Assembly (NCBI GenBank): GCA_016617855.1
Contig: JAECUM010096189.1
Coordinates: 38,661 to 102,660, forward strand
DNA: 64,000 nucleotides
Direction of reading: 5' to 3'
Origin: Megalonaias nervosa
Lineage: Eukaryota > Mollusca > Bivalvia > Unionida > Unionidae
Shown here: piece by piece, positions 1 through 13,288 of the stretch
Numbering within the stretch: the stretch's first letter is position 1
Layout of the letters: every line of letters starts with the position of its first letter
Made by a program: the position numbers and the translations under genes
Notes under the pieces: model-generated
Told to the model about the DNA's origin: nothing
Database searches by the model: none
What the model saw: only the letters and a program-made list of their open reading frames with translations

Positions 1-420
1 CCATTCTTAAAAGTGTACCTGTTCTTTCAGCTCCAATTTTCAGTCAATCATTTAAAATGTCTGTTGATGCAAGTGATGTTGGAGTTGGTACAGAATTGCT
101 TCAAGAAGACAAAAATGGTGTAGATCATCCATTGTGCAATTTTTGTAAACAAATAAGCACCAGAGAAATTATTCCACAGTCGAGAAGGAATGTTTGGCCT
201 TGATATTGGCTTTGCAACATTTTGAAGTATGTATTAGTTGAGCTACTTCTCCGATTATTGTGTCTAGGGATCACAACCCCCTTACTTTCATTGGCATGAT
301 GAAAAACAAATCAGATTATCAATGTGGAGTTAGATGATACAGGAATACAATATTGACATCACGCACATCAAGGGAAAAGATAGTCAAATTGCAGATGAAT
401 TTCAAGTATATAGAAGTATT
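1..420 (+). pseudogene. Ty3/gypsy pol remnant: RNase H region
   Basis: This is the C-terminal pol of a Ty3/gypsy retrotransposon. The end of the reverse transcriptase and the RNase H domain are readable, including VDASDVGVG at 63-89 (first RNase H aspartate), CLALILALQHFE near 190-225 and DHNPLTF near 271-291. These blocks sit in different frames with stops between them, so it is dead. No integrase follows: RNase H leads almost directly into an LTR at 546. That agrees with the Gmr1-type gene order (integrase before reverse transcriptase) seen in the related minus-strand element at 49.2-53.9 kb. The 5' part lies outside the window. Family assignment is firm; clade assignment is inferred from the shared LTR family. 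Confidence 0.85.
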
Positions 421-545
421 ATTGCCTCATGTATGTCTTGTGTCATACATGAGGCTTTATCTTAAGTAATTGTAATCACATTTATATTTGACTAATAGTT
501 AAAAGAAAGATTTAGTGCAGAAATCTTTCTTTTTATTAGGGGATG

Positions 546-1488
546 TGTTAAGTATATTTAATTTGTTTTGTTAGTTAGGTTTTTATCCATGATTATATGT
601 TATGGATAATTGTATTTTAAACATGACTTTGTCCAAAATCAAGTGAATTGTCTACCTGATTAGAGACAATGATGTTGTTTTCGAATTCCTGTAAACAAAT
701 AATACAAAGTTAATATTTTCCTGTGATTGTGGATTAAGTATTCAGATTATTATTAATATAAACATATTTATCTTAGTCCAAGTCTTGGACACTGGAATTC
801 CCCCCTCCCCCCAGAATTACCATTTCATACCAGATGTTTAACACATTTTTTATTACAATTTTAGTAACAGATTGTATCTTGCAACAAACCAAAATGTTCT
901 AAAATGGAGTATTCCACTAATCAGACATATTATTTTTCGAAAAATGCTTATTCTGACCTTGGTCAGGCAGATGGGTTTATCATAATGTTTACTTGAGAGA
1001 TAGCTATTCTTGGTTTAACATCTTGTAGCAGAATCATTGTTATTGTTGCCTTCGGTATTTCATTTGGGTTGATTCGTTTTTATTCAAATTATTATTCATT
1101 GGAAATACAAAGTGCTCTTCAATAATATTCTTGGACAGAAACATTAACTTGGGATTAGAGTGAATTCACACAAGGACATCTTGGATTATATTATTGTCAT
1201 TCATCAAAAGACTGTTGGCACATCTCTACGTCACAGGCTACTAAAGGGACATCAACATATTCAGTGTTTGATCTTATTTCGAACACCACTGGAATTTAAT
1301 TAGACCTTTATTCAATAGGACCAGTGATATAACTTTTTGGACTATTTGGGATTAATTCGCAATACTGTAAGTTCCTTTTAAATTTTCACTTTGTATTATA
1401 AAGAAATAAATTATCTGGTGAATTTTACAAAACTTGGGTTTTTTTCGCTCTTTTCTATTACTTAGTTTACAACCATAGAGTCATAATA
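546..1488 (+). mobile_element. 3' LTR of the gypsy element
   Basis: About 943 bp, beginning TGTTAAGTATA just after a purine-rich stretch (ttattagggga, 534-544, probable polypurine tract) and ending near CATAGAGTCATAATA. It belongs to the same family as the LTR copies at about 12370-13149 (+), 52986-53891 (-) and 57561-58753 (-). They share the block with ATTATTCATTGGAA, the sequence AATACTGTAAGTTC and the terminal CATAGAGT. An AATAAA lies at 1405-1410. A GTAAGT at 1367-1372 is conserved in all four copies. The exact 3' end is uncertain by a few bases. Confidence 0.75.
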
Positions 1489-2128
1489 GAACAAGATAAA
1501 GGAAAATTTTCTTGAAGTAAGTATATTAAACAATGTGTTGTACTTGTCGGTGTTTTCACGTGCCCTTCACGTGTTTAATCAGACAACTCAACTTTGAAAC
1601 ATACGTTAGTAGGAACTATATCATGCACACAAGTAGGGGTAACACAGAATGGTTAATAAAGATTAATGATTAAGAGTCATGAACCTATACATGTATCTAT
1701 TAAATCGAAAATCAGGGTTTTGGGTTCACGAATCTGTATTTGTAACTGAAAAATTTTCTAAGACATTCATTATATACATTTTACCTTTTTGAATAATCTA
1801 AATGTACTTAGTGAATGAATGAATAATTGAGGATTCGGTTAATTTGATATACAGTATTAAGTGGAATAAGTTGTCTGGGATTAGGAACGCATCGACGTCT
1901 ATTCTTTATAATGGCTTTGAAATTAGAAATGATGGCTGTAAACGTACACTCATTTCTGATTCCCTGTGAAAGTTAGTTGTAGGGGTTTCCGGCCCATTCA
2001 GTCTTGAGGATACTCTGTGCACTTGGAATAAAAGGAAGGGCACGCAAGACAGTTGTGCAATCACTAGGCAGGGCCGCAGTGAAAGCGTCTAGTTGGCTCT
2101 GGCTCAGACGTGAAGACAAAATATGAAA
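1489..2128. other. No recognised feature
   Basis: AT-rich sequence without a convincing ORF, repeat or RNA gene. The short minus-strand ORF around 1973-2197 overlaps the beginning of a minisatellite and has no recognisable similarity. Confidence 0.6.
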
Positions 2129-2280
2129 GCCATCACAGACGGGTAGTATTTGACCACTAAATATAGCAGCCATCACAGACTGGCGGTATTTTACCACTAA
2201 ATATGGCAGCCATCACAGACAGGTAGTACTTGACCACTAAATCTGGCAGCCATCACAGACGGGTAGTATTTGACCATTAC
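2129..2280. repeat. 40-bp minisatellite, about 3.8 copies
   Basis: Tandem units start gccatcacagac at 2129, 2169, 2209 and 2249. Each is 40 bp, with about 4-6 substitutions between units. Open frames through it are a by-product of the repetition. Confidence 0.9.
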
Positions 2281-2694
2281 TGCCGTCCCGTCATCTGGTG
2301 TGTGTTCCGAGATATGGGGCGAAACACCCATAGAAAGATGGGCACTCGGCTGATGACGTCTGCGGAAAGCAGTTTCGCCAACTATATATCTACACTAATG
2401 ATACTGCATTATTTTCCAATAAAGTCTTGCTTTTCCGCTGATGTCAACCTTTGATTTATCTTTTATGTACCAATTACGTTAGAATGAAAACTTAAATTAT
2501 ACATGCAGATCGATTGATACACAAACAGATATACAGATAAACATACGATTTCTTTGTAAGGGAATCTAAACTACTTTATTAATTTAACTTGTGGATTAGA
2601 AAAAAGATTAACTCTCAACTTCACATAACAGTTGTTTATTACAGTTTATCTTGACTTTAGTAAGACTAAGTCTCTATGGTTCCACTTGCTCATC

Positions 2695-4287
<1,593 letters not shown>

Positions 4288-4790
4288 CATACGATTAGGC
4301 ATCCTTGACATTTATCACAATGGTTTGTACATGTGATTAGGTATCTATGACATTTATGGCAATTTTTTTTACAGACGATTAGGTATCTTTGACATTTATG
4401 GCAATTTCTTGTACATACGATTAGGTACCCTTGACATTTATGGCAATGGTTTTGTACATACGATTAGGTATTATTGACATTTATGGTAATGGTTTGCACA
4501 TATGATTAGGTATCCTTGACATTTATGACAATGGTTTGTACATACGATTAAGTATCTTTGACATTTATAGCAATTGCTTGTAGGTACAATTAGATATCCT
4601 TGCCATTTATGGCAATGGTTTAAACATACGATTAGGTATCTTTGATATTTATGACAATGGTTTGAACATACCATTAGGTATCCTTGACATTTTTTTCAGT
4701 GGTTTATATATATGCGATTAGGTATCCTTGACATTTATGGTAATTGTTTGAACATATGATTAGGTATCTTTGACATCTCTGGCAATGGTT
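4288..4790. repeat. 42-bp minisatellite, about 12 copies
   Basis: The unit is close to cgattaggtatccttgacat followed by ttatggcaatggtttgtacata. Units are 42-43 bp and moderately diverged. A minus-strand ORF at 4471-4674 reads through several units with a 14-residue periodicity (42/3) and should not be taken as a protein. Confidence 0.92.
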
Positions 4791-6577
4791 TCGGCTTCTA
4801 CATGCACTCAGTGTGTTAATAAGATTGAGCTCCATATGCATACAAGCCTAACATATTTTAAGTGTTCTGAGATGCCTTGCAGAATTTTCAGGTTTTATGT
4901 CAGCTATGGCTATATAACGTTAGATGAGCTACATAATACAGACAGCTGTCAATCTTTATACGGGATTCTTTTAGGTCAAAATGCAATAAAATAATCACGT
5001 TAGTATTTCTTTACATGTGAAAATGATCAAAATTGATAATAGAGCAAAACATGGAATCAGGGGATCTTTTGAGAATAGTTTTAATCTATTGTGAGGCTTG
5101 TGCAATGATTATTAAATATTCTTTCTACTCTGTTTTCCAGTTATGAAGAACAGTTTCCGGGCGAACAACTGAATTTTTTTTCTTAATAAATTCATAGATT
5201 GCCAAAATTTCCATTTCAGTAGAACGCTGAGCATGCGCTTCGAGCGAAAACATACTTAAGATGATTGCGTGTAATCTTTATTTGTCAAGAAGCGTAAAAT
5301 TACCACGCAAAGACGTGTACTAAATTGGAAAACACGAATACATATGTAACACTGTGCTTCGTGAGCCCTGTTTCATCATGGTTTATTTGCTGTCATTTGC
5401 TGCAAAATTGTGAAAATTTATTCTGTGTAAGAGTAATATAGGGTAAATTATTTCTGGGCTGTGTCTAAGCTTCAGTGCTGTTAATGTTGTTGATTACGTA
5501 ACACCTAGATTAAATCCGTATATTACAATCTCTACTGACCAGAAGGCAACAAGCATGCCATCGATGTAATTCATACGAATTTTTAAATATGCAGCATTGA
5601 GAACTGCAATCGATTGTTATAATTTCTTGCCTGTCCGATGTGGCATTTTAAACGCTTTAAGACCTTGTTAACTGATGTCTTAATATGCATTGCTTATTTT
5701 GCAACAATGCTCAACATTTGAATGGTCAGTACTAAAGCCTTCCTTTTAAGTTGTATGTAAACAAACCAAAGCACTAACATTGCTTTGATTGTCTGTCTGT
5801 ACGCGTCTTCGAAATGCCTCCATATCATCGTATGATAATTGGAGTTTTGTATCGAATAAATAACAATGGAACTACTTTTGCTATATTCAAAGCTGTATTC
5901 AGATTGCTTCTTCCATACGGTCTGAAAAGAGCTAACATCTCAGTTTCATCCTGTCAAGGATTATTTTACTGAAGAAACGGTACATTACCAAATTCAGTAC
6001 AAGTTTATGTTTCGCTCCTTATACATCCAAAAATAACATTTAAAATTTGTCAGGAAGAAAATAGAAGTAACACGAATATTATCTGAAAACAGTTTTGACT
6101 CCAAATAAAATATAATTAATCCAAAATAATTAAAAATGTGTTTGATATCCCTCATGACGAACAAAATTTAAAAAGTAATACAAAAAGTGCCGCCAGAAGT
6201 ACAGAAATTGTATGATTTCTTTCCATGGAGGTCATTAGAATTCTGAAACAACTGACAGCTGCATTAATAATCATATAACCGCTTCAGAGTTTGCACATTC
6301 AAATTGTTTTTCAAACAAACTAAGTCGATATACAAAACAGCTTGACATTTAACTGATGTCGTTCTATGAAAGAAAAACAATATCTTTACACTAGTGTATA
6401 AGAGTCAATTACCCTTAACAATCTAATTGTAAATAACAGTACTATTTTTATTACAGTAATCTATCTATTAACCCGTCTATGTATTGTAACTAACTAACTA
6501 AATAAATAAATAAATAATAAATTTTTATAAATAAATTGCCTATAGGTAGTATGAGACCTAGTCCTCTCTGACTTGGA
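4791..6577. other. No recognised feature
   Basis: AT-rich, with no convincing exon, RNA or transposon ends. A short AAAT/TAAA repeat occurs near 6500-6535. If SNX17 starts upstream, this would be intron. I looked for the exon before 21375 (the FERM segment that precedes the YWD motif) and did not find it here. Confidence 0.5.
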
Positions 6578-6589
6578 AATCGTTTTATG

Positions 6590-6629
<40 letters not shown>

Positions 6630-6939
6630 TTTGGATTTTTAACGTAGCTTTAACAATTTTTCAGTCGTATCGCTACGATGTCTGCAGTGTGGCAGTTGAT
6701 AGTGATGTTTAGCACTGGGGCATCATGCCAAAGACATGTAGCATGATGTCCCACCCAGTCACATTATCCTGACATCAGGCCGACCAGTTCTAACACTAAC
6801 CTCTTAATGCTGAGAGCCAAACGAGGCAGGTGTTAGTACCATTTTTATAAGTCTTTGGTGTGATTCGGCCGGAGTTCGAACCCGCGACCTTCCGCATCCG
6901 AGGCGGACGCTATAACCACTAGGCCACCGGAGCAGTCGA
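6590..6939 (-). mobile_element. tRNA-derived SINE, family 1 copy 1
   Basis: Read on the minus strand, it has a tRNA-like head with an A-box-like GTGGCCTAGTGG and a B box GGTTCGAACTC (internal RNA polymerase III promoter). A body of about 200 bp follows, then a tail ATACGACTGAAAAATTG running into (CA)n, seen on + as (GT)n at 6590-6628. Imperfect 12-bp target duplications flank it: aaatcgttttat (6578-6589) and aaatcgttctat (6940-6951), 11/12 identical. The same family recurs at about 12803-13112, 48700-49040 and 57765-58092. Confidence 0.93.
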
Positions 6940-7069
6940 AAATCGTTCTATTATTTGGCGAATGATATATGTTTCCAAGGCAGAGCTTGGTGCAAACAAA
7001 TTATGAAAGAATTAGATTTCTTTATAAATTGTAAGTGTTTTCACCTGATTATATATCCATGTATGATAC

Positions 7070-7165
7070 TCCGGGTGGTCGAATGGTCTAAGGCGCTCGC
7101 CTTATTAGATCCCTGACATCGCACCTCTGTCAGCGTTGGTTCGAGTCTCTGCCTTTAGGGTGGAA
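7070..7165 (+). mobile_element. tRNA-like SINE head fragment, family 2
   Basis: The sequence from about 7073 has a leucine/serine-tRNA-like A box (GGTCGAATGGTCTAAGGCG) and a B box GGTTCGAGTCT near 7137-7147. It lacks acceptor-stem pairing and breaks off into unrelated sequence, so it is a truncated SINE head and not a tRNA gene. Confidence 0.65.
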
Positions 7166-7324
7166 CAGATTAAATAAATGGTTACCTTGACCAGCTATCT
7201 TCGCTTACAGACACTGAAAATTGTCCGTAGTCCAACTACCAAGCTGACATTGGAGCAATCTTGCAAAAAGAACTCGATCGGACTTTATCCTAGCAAACCG
7301 ATGAAACAAAACCATCTATGTTCA

Positions 7325-7575
7325 ATACCGGGTCTGAGCGGTCTAACGCGCTCTCCTTTCCTGATTATGGGCATATCACCTATGTCCGCATAGGTTCGAT
7401 TCTCGGGCCAGGCCAATGTGAGTATATAAGAAAGTTTGCCAGTAGCTTTCCGTTGGTCGGTAGTTCTTATCTTGGTTTTCCCTGGTTCTTCCTTACACTG
7501 GCCGCCATCTATAGCCTATCATGCGCTGAAAATGGTGTTAAACGCAAAACAACAAAAACAAATCAATAACACAAC
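7325..7575 (+). mobile_element. tRNA-derived SINE, family 2
   Basis: The tRNA-like head has an A-box-like GTCTGAGCGGTCTAACGCG and a B box AGGTTCGATTC (about 7390-7400). The body includes TTTGCCAGTAGCTTTCCG and ends GCGCTGAAAATGGTGTTAAACGC, followed by an A/C-rich tail. The TTAAACGC...AAACAA tail resembles molluscan SINEs as I know them. It abuts a minisatellite. Short ORFs over it are not genes. Confidence 0.8.
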
Positions 7576-8060
7576 CATTACACACACATATCTTTACAAA
7601 TCAATAAAACAAAATTTACACACATATATCGTTACAAATCCCAGCCACAAATATTACACATACGTATAACACTGCCACAGCTATTCAACTCCTGTAAATC
7701 ATTACAAATCACTGCCACAACCTTTATATACCTGTATATCATTACACATCAGTACCACAACTATTTTACACCTTTTATATCATTACAAATAACTGCTGTA
7801 ACCATTATACACCTGTAAATCCTTACAAATCAATACATCAACCATTATACATCTGTATATCATTACTAATAACTGCCACAATCTTCATACACCTGTATAT
7901 CATTACACATCCATACCACAACTTTTTTAAGCTTATATATCATTACAAATATCTGCCCCAACCATGATTTATACACATATCATTACAAATCATAGCCACA
8001 ACCTTTTACAACTCTATTTCATTACAAATAACTGTCATAGCCATTACACACCTTTATATC
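7564..8060. repeat. About 40-bp diverged minisatellite, roughly 12 copies
   Basis: Repeated phrases such as atcattacaaat, aactgccacaacc and tacacctgtat recur every 38-44 bp. Units are strongly diverged. The array begins inside the A/C tail of the preceding SINE, so it may have grown from that tail. Confidence 0.85.
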
Positions 8061-9177
8061 ATCACCGGTCTTTCATTTGTACAGCTTTGTCATTGTAGTT
8101 TTGTGAGTTTGTTTGTGGCAATATTTCATATAAACTGGACTAGAACATAAATTGCTTTCTAGGATTTTTTTAGCAAGCACTGTTATCGAAGATGTAAAGC
8201 AATACTTCCACTTGATTTGGATTATATACCGGAAGATAAAGACACGGTGAACAATAATGCATGTGATAAATTCTCTCCGATTATGCCAGAACGGACTTTT
8301 TAATGGCATTCCAAATTAGATGTGCTAAAATGCAAAGCCTCAGAAGACCAACAAAATCCTTTGCAGACCCTCACTTATCTGAAGAAAGTAACACTTAAAA
8401 GACATTAATAGAACTTCTTTTGAATTATGTGTCTATCACTAACGCGAGTTTGTACTGCAGTAACCGCATACAGTTGTTAGAAATAAACTTCAAACCCCTA
8501 TATTGAACTATTTTCGGTTCATCCAATTCAGTATTGCAAAAGAACAGAACATTTACCTTTGTTAAATTGCAGAAGAGAAATTTCTTTAATTTAGTTTATT
8601 TGAGTGCAGGATCTGCTATTGAATAATTCATTTCTTTTAAGTGTGATAATGGTGTCGATTACATTTCTCATTTGAGAGCTTCGTGGTTACTGAGGCAGAC
8701 AGCGTGGAACGTTGTAGCCTGAGATGTTTTTGAATAAATTACCCATTCTAATCCTGACAATGCAAACACAATCACCGAAATTCTTACGTGTCCATCATTT
8801 AAAAACAACTAGTTATAATTACAAGAATCCGTCTGACACATCGAAAAATTCACATTACACACAATTTGCTGTGAGATGTGCGTGATAAGGGGTCCATGTG
8901 ATTCAGAGAGGCGTGTATTTAATTTCTCTTTGTTTGCAAAACTCGTTTATGTTGTATTGACTTCATCCATTCCAAATGTCTTTCAGTTATTATCAAAGAT
9001 CAAACGTAATAATATTGATAGCACGCCTGTCTCTTGGCAATAAATAACAAAGGAAAAGAACTGACGGTGAGATTGTAGAAATGTCACAATACGAACATAT
9101 TAACGACGGTCAACACAAAGCACAAAAAATCATTACTGATAGGATATTCTAATGTATCAAATGAACACCTGGTAAAT
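8061..9177. other. No recognised feature
   Basis: AT-rich sequence. The ORF at 8073-8309 (-) shows no domain or periodic pattern and has no homology I can recognise. Confidence 0.55.
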
Positions 9178-9265
9178 TATATATATATATATAAAAGGAG
9201 CATAAGTATAAGGGCGGCGGCATAAGGCGGCGTTGTTGTTGGCAAGGCGAGCAGGCAGCAGCAGC

Positions 9266-9328
<63 letters not shown>
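9178..9328. repeat. Compound TA - G-rich core - TA - GT microsatellite
   Basis: (TA)n at about 9178-9193, a 72-bp G-rich core with ggcggc and gcagcagcag, (TA)n at about 9266-9282, then (GT)n to 9328. A similar TA / GCAGCAG core / TA arrangement lies at 13181-13288. Confidence 0.9.
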
Positions 9329-9331
<3 letters not shown>

Positions 9332-9421
9332 GCATCCCGCATGCTTCTTGTATTACGAGATATAAGGTTAGCAGGAATTCTTCCACTTCTTAAAACAAGG
9401 AAAATATATTGTCTTACAACG

Positions 9422-9700
9422 CAGTGGCGTACTAAGGGGAGCGCGAGGGGGACTATCCGCCCCGGGTGACAGCCAGAAAGGGGGGGGGTGCCATCCGGAG
9501 AGTTGAAATGCCAGTACTAGTTTTCAAACCTAATGAAAAATTCGCCAAAGTAAAAGTTATTTCCAATTACTTATAGTAGAAGACATATACTGTTCAAAAT
9601 CTACTTGCAAACATAATATATTTTTCTGTGTGTTCACAGTTTAAAATTATGCCAAAATAAAGATCCGCCTCAGGTGCCAGATACTTTAGGTACGCCCCTG
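9422..9700. mobile_element. hAT-type MITE with TIRs and 8-bp TSD
   Basis: The left end CAGTGGCGTACTAAGGGG (9422-9439) is inverted at the right end, whose reverse complement is CAGGGGCGTACCTAAAGT (9683-9700). CAGTGGCGTA-type ends are typical of hAT transposons. Flanking octamers ttacaacg (9414-9421) and ttaccact (9701-9708) agree at 6 of 8 bases, as expected for a decayed hAT target duplication. At 279 bp and with no ORF it is non-autonomous. Confidence 0.85.
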
Positions 9701-9708
9701 TTACCACT

Positions 9709-10828
9709 ATTGCCCAATTGCATATAATTCAATCAGCAAAAATATTACAAAATCAGTTCTTGAAAGATTTAATCCGCATATGGGGCATATAAGCAGGCAG
9801 TACACTGTTGCCACATTGAAGCTCTACTTATTGTAGAACAGGTCTCTAAGAAAACTCGTTCTGTCTAGAACACACCCATCCCCCAACCCTCACAAACATG
9901 GTCTGCAAGAAAGGTGACCATAATTCTATACGATCTTTAAAATTGTTTTTATTTTCAGCTAGGCGACAGTTGTATCACTTGCAAAAACAAAACCAACTAA
10001 CCAATGGAAAAAAAATTGCAACAGTTGCAAAAATGCGAAAAGAAATCAGTCAACACTTGAAAGGCCAATGTAGCACACCACAGTTGCGTAAAATGACTCT
10101 GGACAAATTTCCAAAATTTTGTAAGCTACCTCAAATTAGGATGTAAGGCAAATGCTTAGTAAATACCTATGTATTTATATGTACCATGGTTGTACAATGT
10201 GTTCTTGTCGAAAGGAGCCGCTGTGGTTCTCTGCGAAAACAGGTTCACTGCGATTTTGATGCAGATACGAAACCCAAGCTGAAATGCAAAAGCTTCTTCA
10301 GTCTGAGGCTGAATTGGTAGGTTTGTATAAATATTTGTAATAGGTTTGAAATGAAATATTTGTATCATATTTGTAATAGGTTTCAAATGATAAGTTTTTT
10401 AGTATAAAATAATTGTGTAAAATCCAGATGTACGACATCTTTTTACTCAAACTAATCTATGAATACAGTTCCTTATTATATTTTTTTAAAAATTCAAGTC
10501 ATTGGTCTCTTCAGAAAAATTTCCACAAAGCTTCAATGCTTAGCGTCGGTCATCTAAAGTGATCACCTGAGACCTGGTGTGTGTGTTAGGAAATATGTGT
10601 TACTAAATCACATTACTAACGAAATGACAAAAGTAAGAGAGAAACTTCACACCGCCTTAGAAATATAATATCAGTCAAGGACTGCAATGTTTTTAAACTG
10701 TTATTATCATTGTATGCTTGTCAAGACGGGTTGATATTTGAAAAACAAAGTGATCCTTTTATACCTTATCTGCTATAAACATCTATTTAGATCTATTGGA
10801 GAGCAGACTGTCCGAAAACCAAATTCTT
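9709..10828. other. No gene recognised; small direct repeat
   Basis: The ORF at 9898-10146 (+) is basic and unremarkable and has no family features. Two copies of atatttgtaataggttt...aaatga lie about 38 bp apart near 10330-10390. Nothing else is supported. Confidence 0.5.
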
Positions 10829-11040
10829 AGGTGTTGTCGTCATTTTGTACTGCATTTGAACACCAATCCTTTAGGTGTTGCCGTCCTTTTGTACGGCATT
10901 GAACGCCAAACCGTTAGGTGTTGTCGTCATTTTGTACTGCATTTGAACACTAAACCTTTAGGTGTTGCCGTCATTCTGTACAGCATTGAACACCAAACCC
11001 TTAGGTGGTGTTGTCATTTTGTGCTGCATTTGTGCGATCT
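10829..11040. repeat. 43/44-bp minisatellite with 87-bp dimer pattern
   Basis: Five units start aggtgttg(t/c)cgtc. Alternating units read tactgcatttgaac and tac(g/a)gcattgaac, so the true period is an 87-bp dimer (44+43). The ORF at 10796-11059 is open because 87 is a multiple of 3. Confidence 0.88.
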
Positions 11041-11733
11041 TGTGCATGTACAGAAATGAAGCAACATCCAACTCAGAAAAATCTGTATAATGCTGATATG
11101 AAGTTTTTTAATGGGACTAGATGATAACATTTGAGGAAGTATTTCGCCTAGCGATTTTCTTTAACTTAGCTTATCCGAATCATATTGTATTAACAATCTT
11201 CTGTTCTTTTTTATTTGTTTAATGTCTGATTTGCGTTATTTTTATCATTTACTTCAGTGATTCCAATCAATGTTCACCTAACGGAATCACATTAAAAAAG
11301 TCAAGGTCAAGGAAATAAAACAAAAATGAAATAAAAAATTAACCTTCTAGCAGTTTGGACATTTGTTAATCAGATTCTTTCTTGGAAACCTTTTCAGATG
11401 CAAATCTCGTTCCTGTCTCTGTTAAATATGTTTTGCTGCTATTATTGATTTGAACCTTTTCATGAGTTTCATCTTCCTTTGAGAAGTAAAAATGATACGA
11501 ATTTTTTTTTTCACAGACTGCGATCTTTATGTTGCCTTGATGCGGCTATTCGCCTTGTTATAATTGTCTACTACTGATTCTATAGTCCCTCCCTTAGATA
11601 TAATACCATTGTAGTTTTGACGTCACAAGCCAAATGCATTTTCGTGCATAAATATCTTTAGTAAACATTTGATTATATCTGCATGTGAGACAATTATTCT
11701 AAATTAATTGTCTACTTATGTGCTTTATCCGAC
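11041..11733. other. No recognised feature
   Basis: Non-repetitive AT-rich sequence with no supported gene. Confidence 0.55.
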
Positions 11734-12265
11734 AACATGGGCTTTATCAGACAAGTCGAATGAATTGTCCAGTTCTGTGCTCTTAACATGGGCTTTATCA
11801 GACAAGTCGAATGAATTGTCCAATTCTGTGCTCTTAATATGAGCTTTATCAGACAAGTCGAATGAATTGCCTACTTCTGTGCTCTTAACATGGGCTTTAA
11901 CAGACAAGTCGAATGAATTGTTCACTTCTGTGCTCTTAACATGGGCTTTAACAGGCAAGTCTAATGAATAGTCCACTTCTGTGTTCTTAACCTGGTTTTA
12001 ACAGTCAAGTCTAATGAATTCTATACTTCTGTGTTCTTAATATGGGCTTTAATAGTCAAGTCTAATGAATTCTCTACTTCTTTAGTCTTAACATAGGCTT
12101 TAATAGTCATGTCTAATGAATTCTCTACTTCTTTGGTCTAAACATAGGCTTTAACCGTCAAGTCTAATGAATTCTCTACTTCTTTAGTCTTAACATGGGC
12201 TTTAACAGTCAAGTCTAATGAATTTTCTACTTCTTTGGTCTAAACCTGGGCTTTATCAGACAAGT
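11734..12265. repeat. 51-bp minisatellite, about 10 copies
   Basis: The unit aacatgggctttatcagaca plus agtcgaatgaattgtccagt plus tctgtgctctt has a 51-bp period (11734, 11785 and so on). It is open on the minus strand for five units as a 17-residue repeat containing KAHVKSTE (11725-11976). Later units carry stops, so coding is unlikely. Confidence 0.93.
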
Positions 12266-12369
12266 TGTTTACAGTTTGCCGTATTTTCTATTAAAATTAC
12301 TGCGTTTTACAGGGCGTGCTATTGCGATATATGTCAAATGAGGATGTATATAACAGAGATTTTGTCAAC

Positions 12370-13149
12370 AAGGCTTTCATTCCTATTTTAATATCAGTCT
12401 AGAATCACTCTTAGTTGCGTTAAAATATATTTTGACATCAATCATTTATTGAAATTATTCATTGGAATTACAAAGCGCTCATTGACTTTTCGGACAAAAA
12501 AGCTACTTTGGGATTATTCAGCACTCATTCAAAGAATTCTGGACTATATCACTGTGAAACAGCAAGACTGTTGGAACATCAAACTATTCAAGACTTTTGG
12601 TACATCAACACATTCAAGATTTGGAATTCATTCAGAACATTCTATACTTTTGGACTCGTGATAGAAAATGTAGGATTATTTGGGATTTAATTCACAATAC
12701 TGTAAGTTCCTCTTTCACTATGTAACTTAGAGAAAAAATTAATTGCTGACTTTACTAAATTTTTTGTTTCTGATTCTGATTCTTTCTGTTATTACTTCTG
12801 CTGACTGCTCCGGTGACCTTCTGGTTAGAGCTTCCGTCTCGGACTCGGGAGGTCGCGGGTTCGAACCCCAGCCGAGTCATACCAAAGACTTATAAAAATG
12901 GTACTAGCAGCTACCTCGCTAGGCGCTCAGCATTAAGAGTCTAGTGTTATTACTGGTCGGCCTGGTGTCAGGATAATGTGACCGGGTGGGACATGATGCT
13001 ACGTGTCAGCGGCATGATGCCCAACTGATAGACATCACTATAAATTGTCACATCGTAGCGATATGACTGAAAAACTGCTAAAACAACATTAAAAATCCAA
13101 ATCCACACACAAGTTTTGTTCCTTAGCTTAAGATCATAGAGTCGTAACA
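12370..13149 (+). mobile_element. Gypsy-family LTR fragment split by a SINE
   Basis: It aligns by eye to the 3' half of the LTR at 546-1488, with shared ATTATTCATTGGAA, AATACTGTAAGTTC and terminal CATAGAGT followed by CGTAACA. The 5' half is missing or too diverged to place. A family 1 SINE is inserted at about 12803-13112. No internal gypsy sequence adjoins it, so it is probably a solo or truncated LTR. GTAAGT lies at 12702-12707. Confidence 0.7.
12803..13112 (+). mobile_element. tRNA-derived SINE, family 1 copy 2
   Basis: The head contains GACTGCTCCGGTGACCTTCT and a B box GGTTCGAACCCC near 12858-12869. The body includes CATACCAAAGACTTATAAAAATGG, and the tail GATATGACTGAAAAACTG ends in CCACACACA. 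It is the same family as the copy at 6590-6939, in opposite orientation, inserted into the LTR. Confidence 0.92.
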
Positions 13150-13180
13150 AAATTTTAAATTTCGTTTGTAGGACAGTGTT

Positions 13181-13288
13181 AATATATATATATATATATA
13201 TATAGCAGTAGGTAGTAGTATATATAAGGTATAAGGTTAAGGGAGCAGCAGTAGCAGTGCGTATATATATATATATATATATATATAT
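13181..13288. repeat. TA microsatellite pair around a GCAGCAG core
   Basis: (TA)n at 13181-13204, a core with tagcagtaggtagtagta and ggtataaggttaagggagca, then (TA)n to 13288. It resembles the 9178-9283 locus in arrangement and in the GGTATAAGG/GTATAAGGG and GCAGCAG words. Confidence 0.85.

Noticed and set aside
4288..4790. A CRISPR-like array
   Set aside because: Units are contiguous diverged tandem repeats without unique spacers, in eukaryotic DNA.
7073..7150. A possible tRNA-Leu/Ser gene
   Set aside because: A and B boxes are present but stems do not close and the sequence runs into SINE-like context. The same holds for the tRNA-like heads at 6860-6939, 12803-12880, 48705-48780 and 58010-58092.
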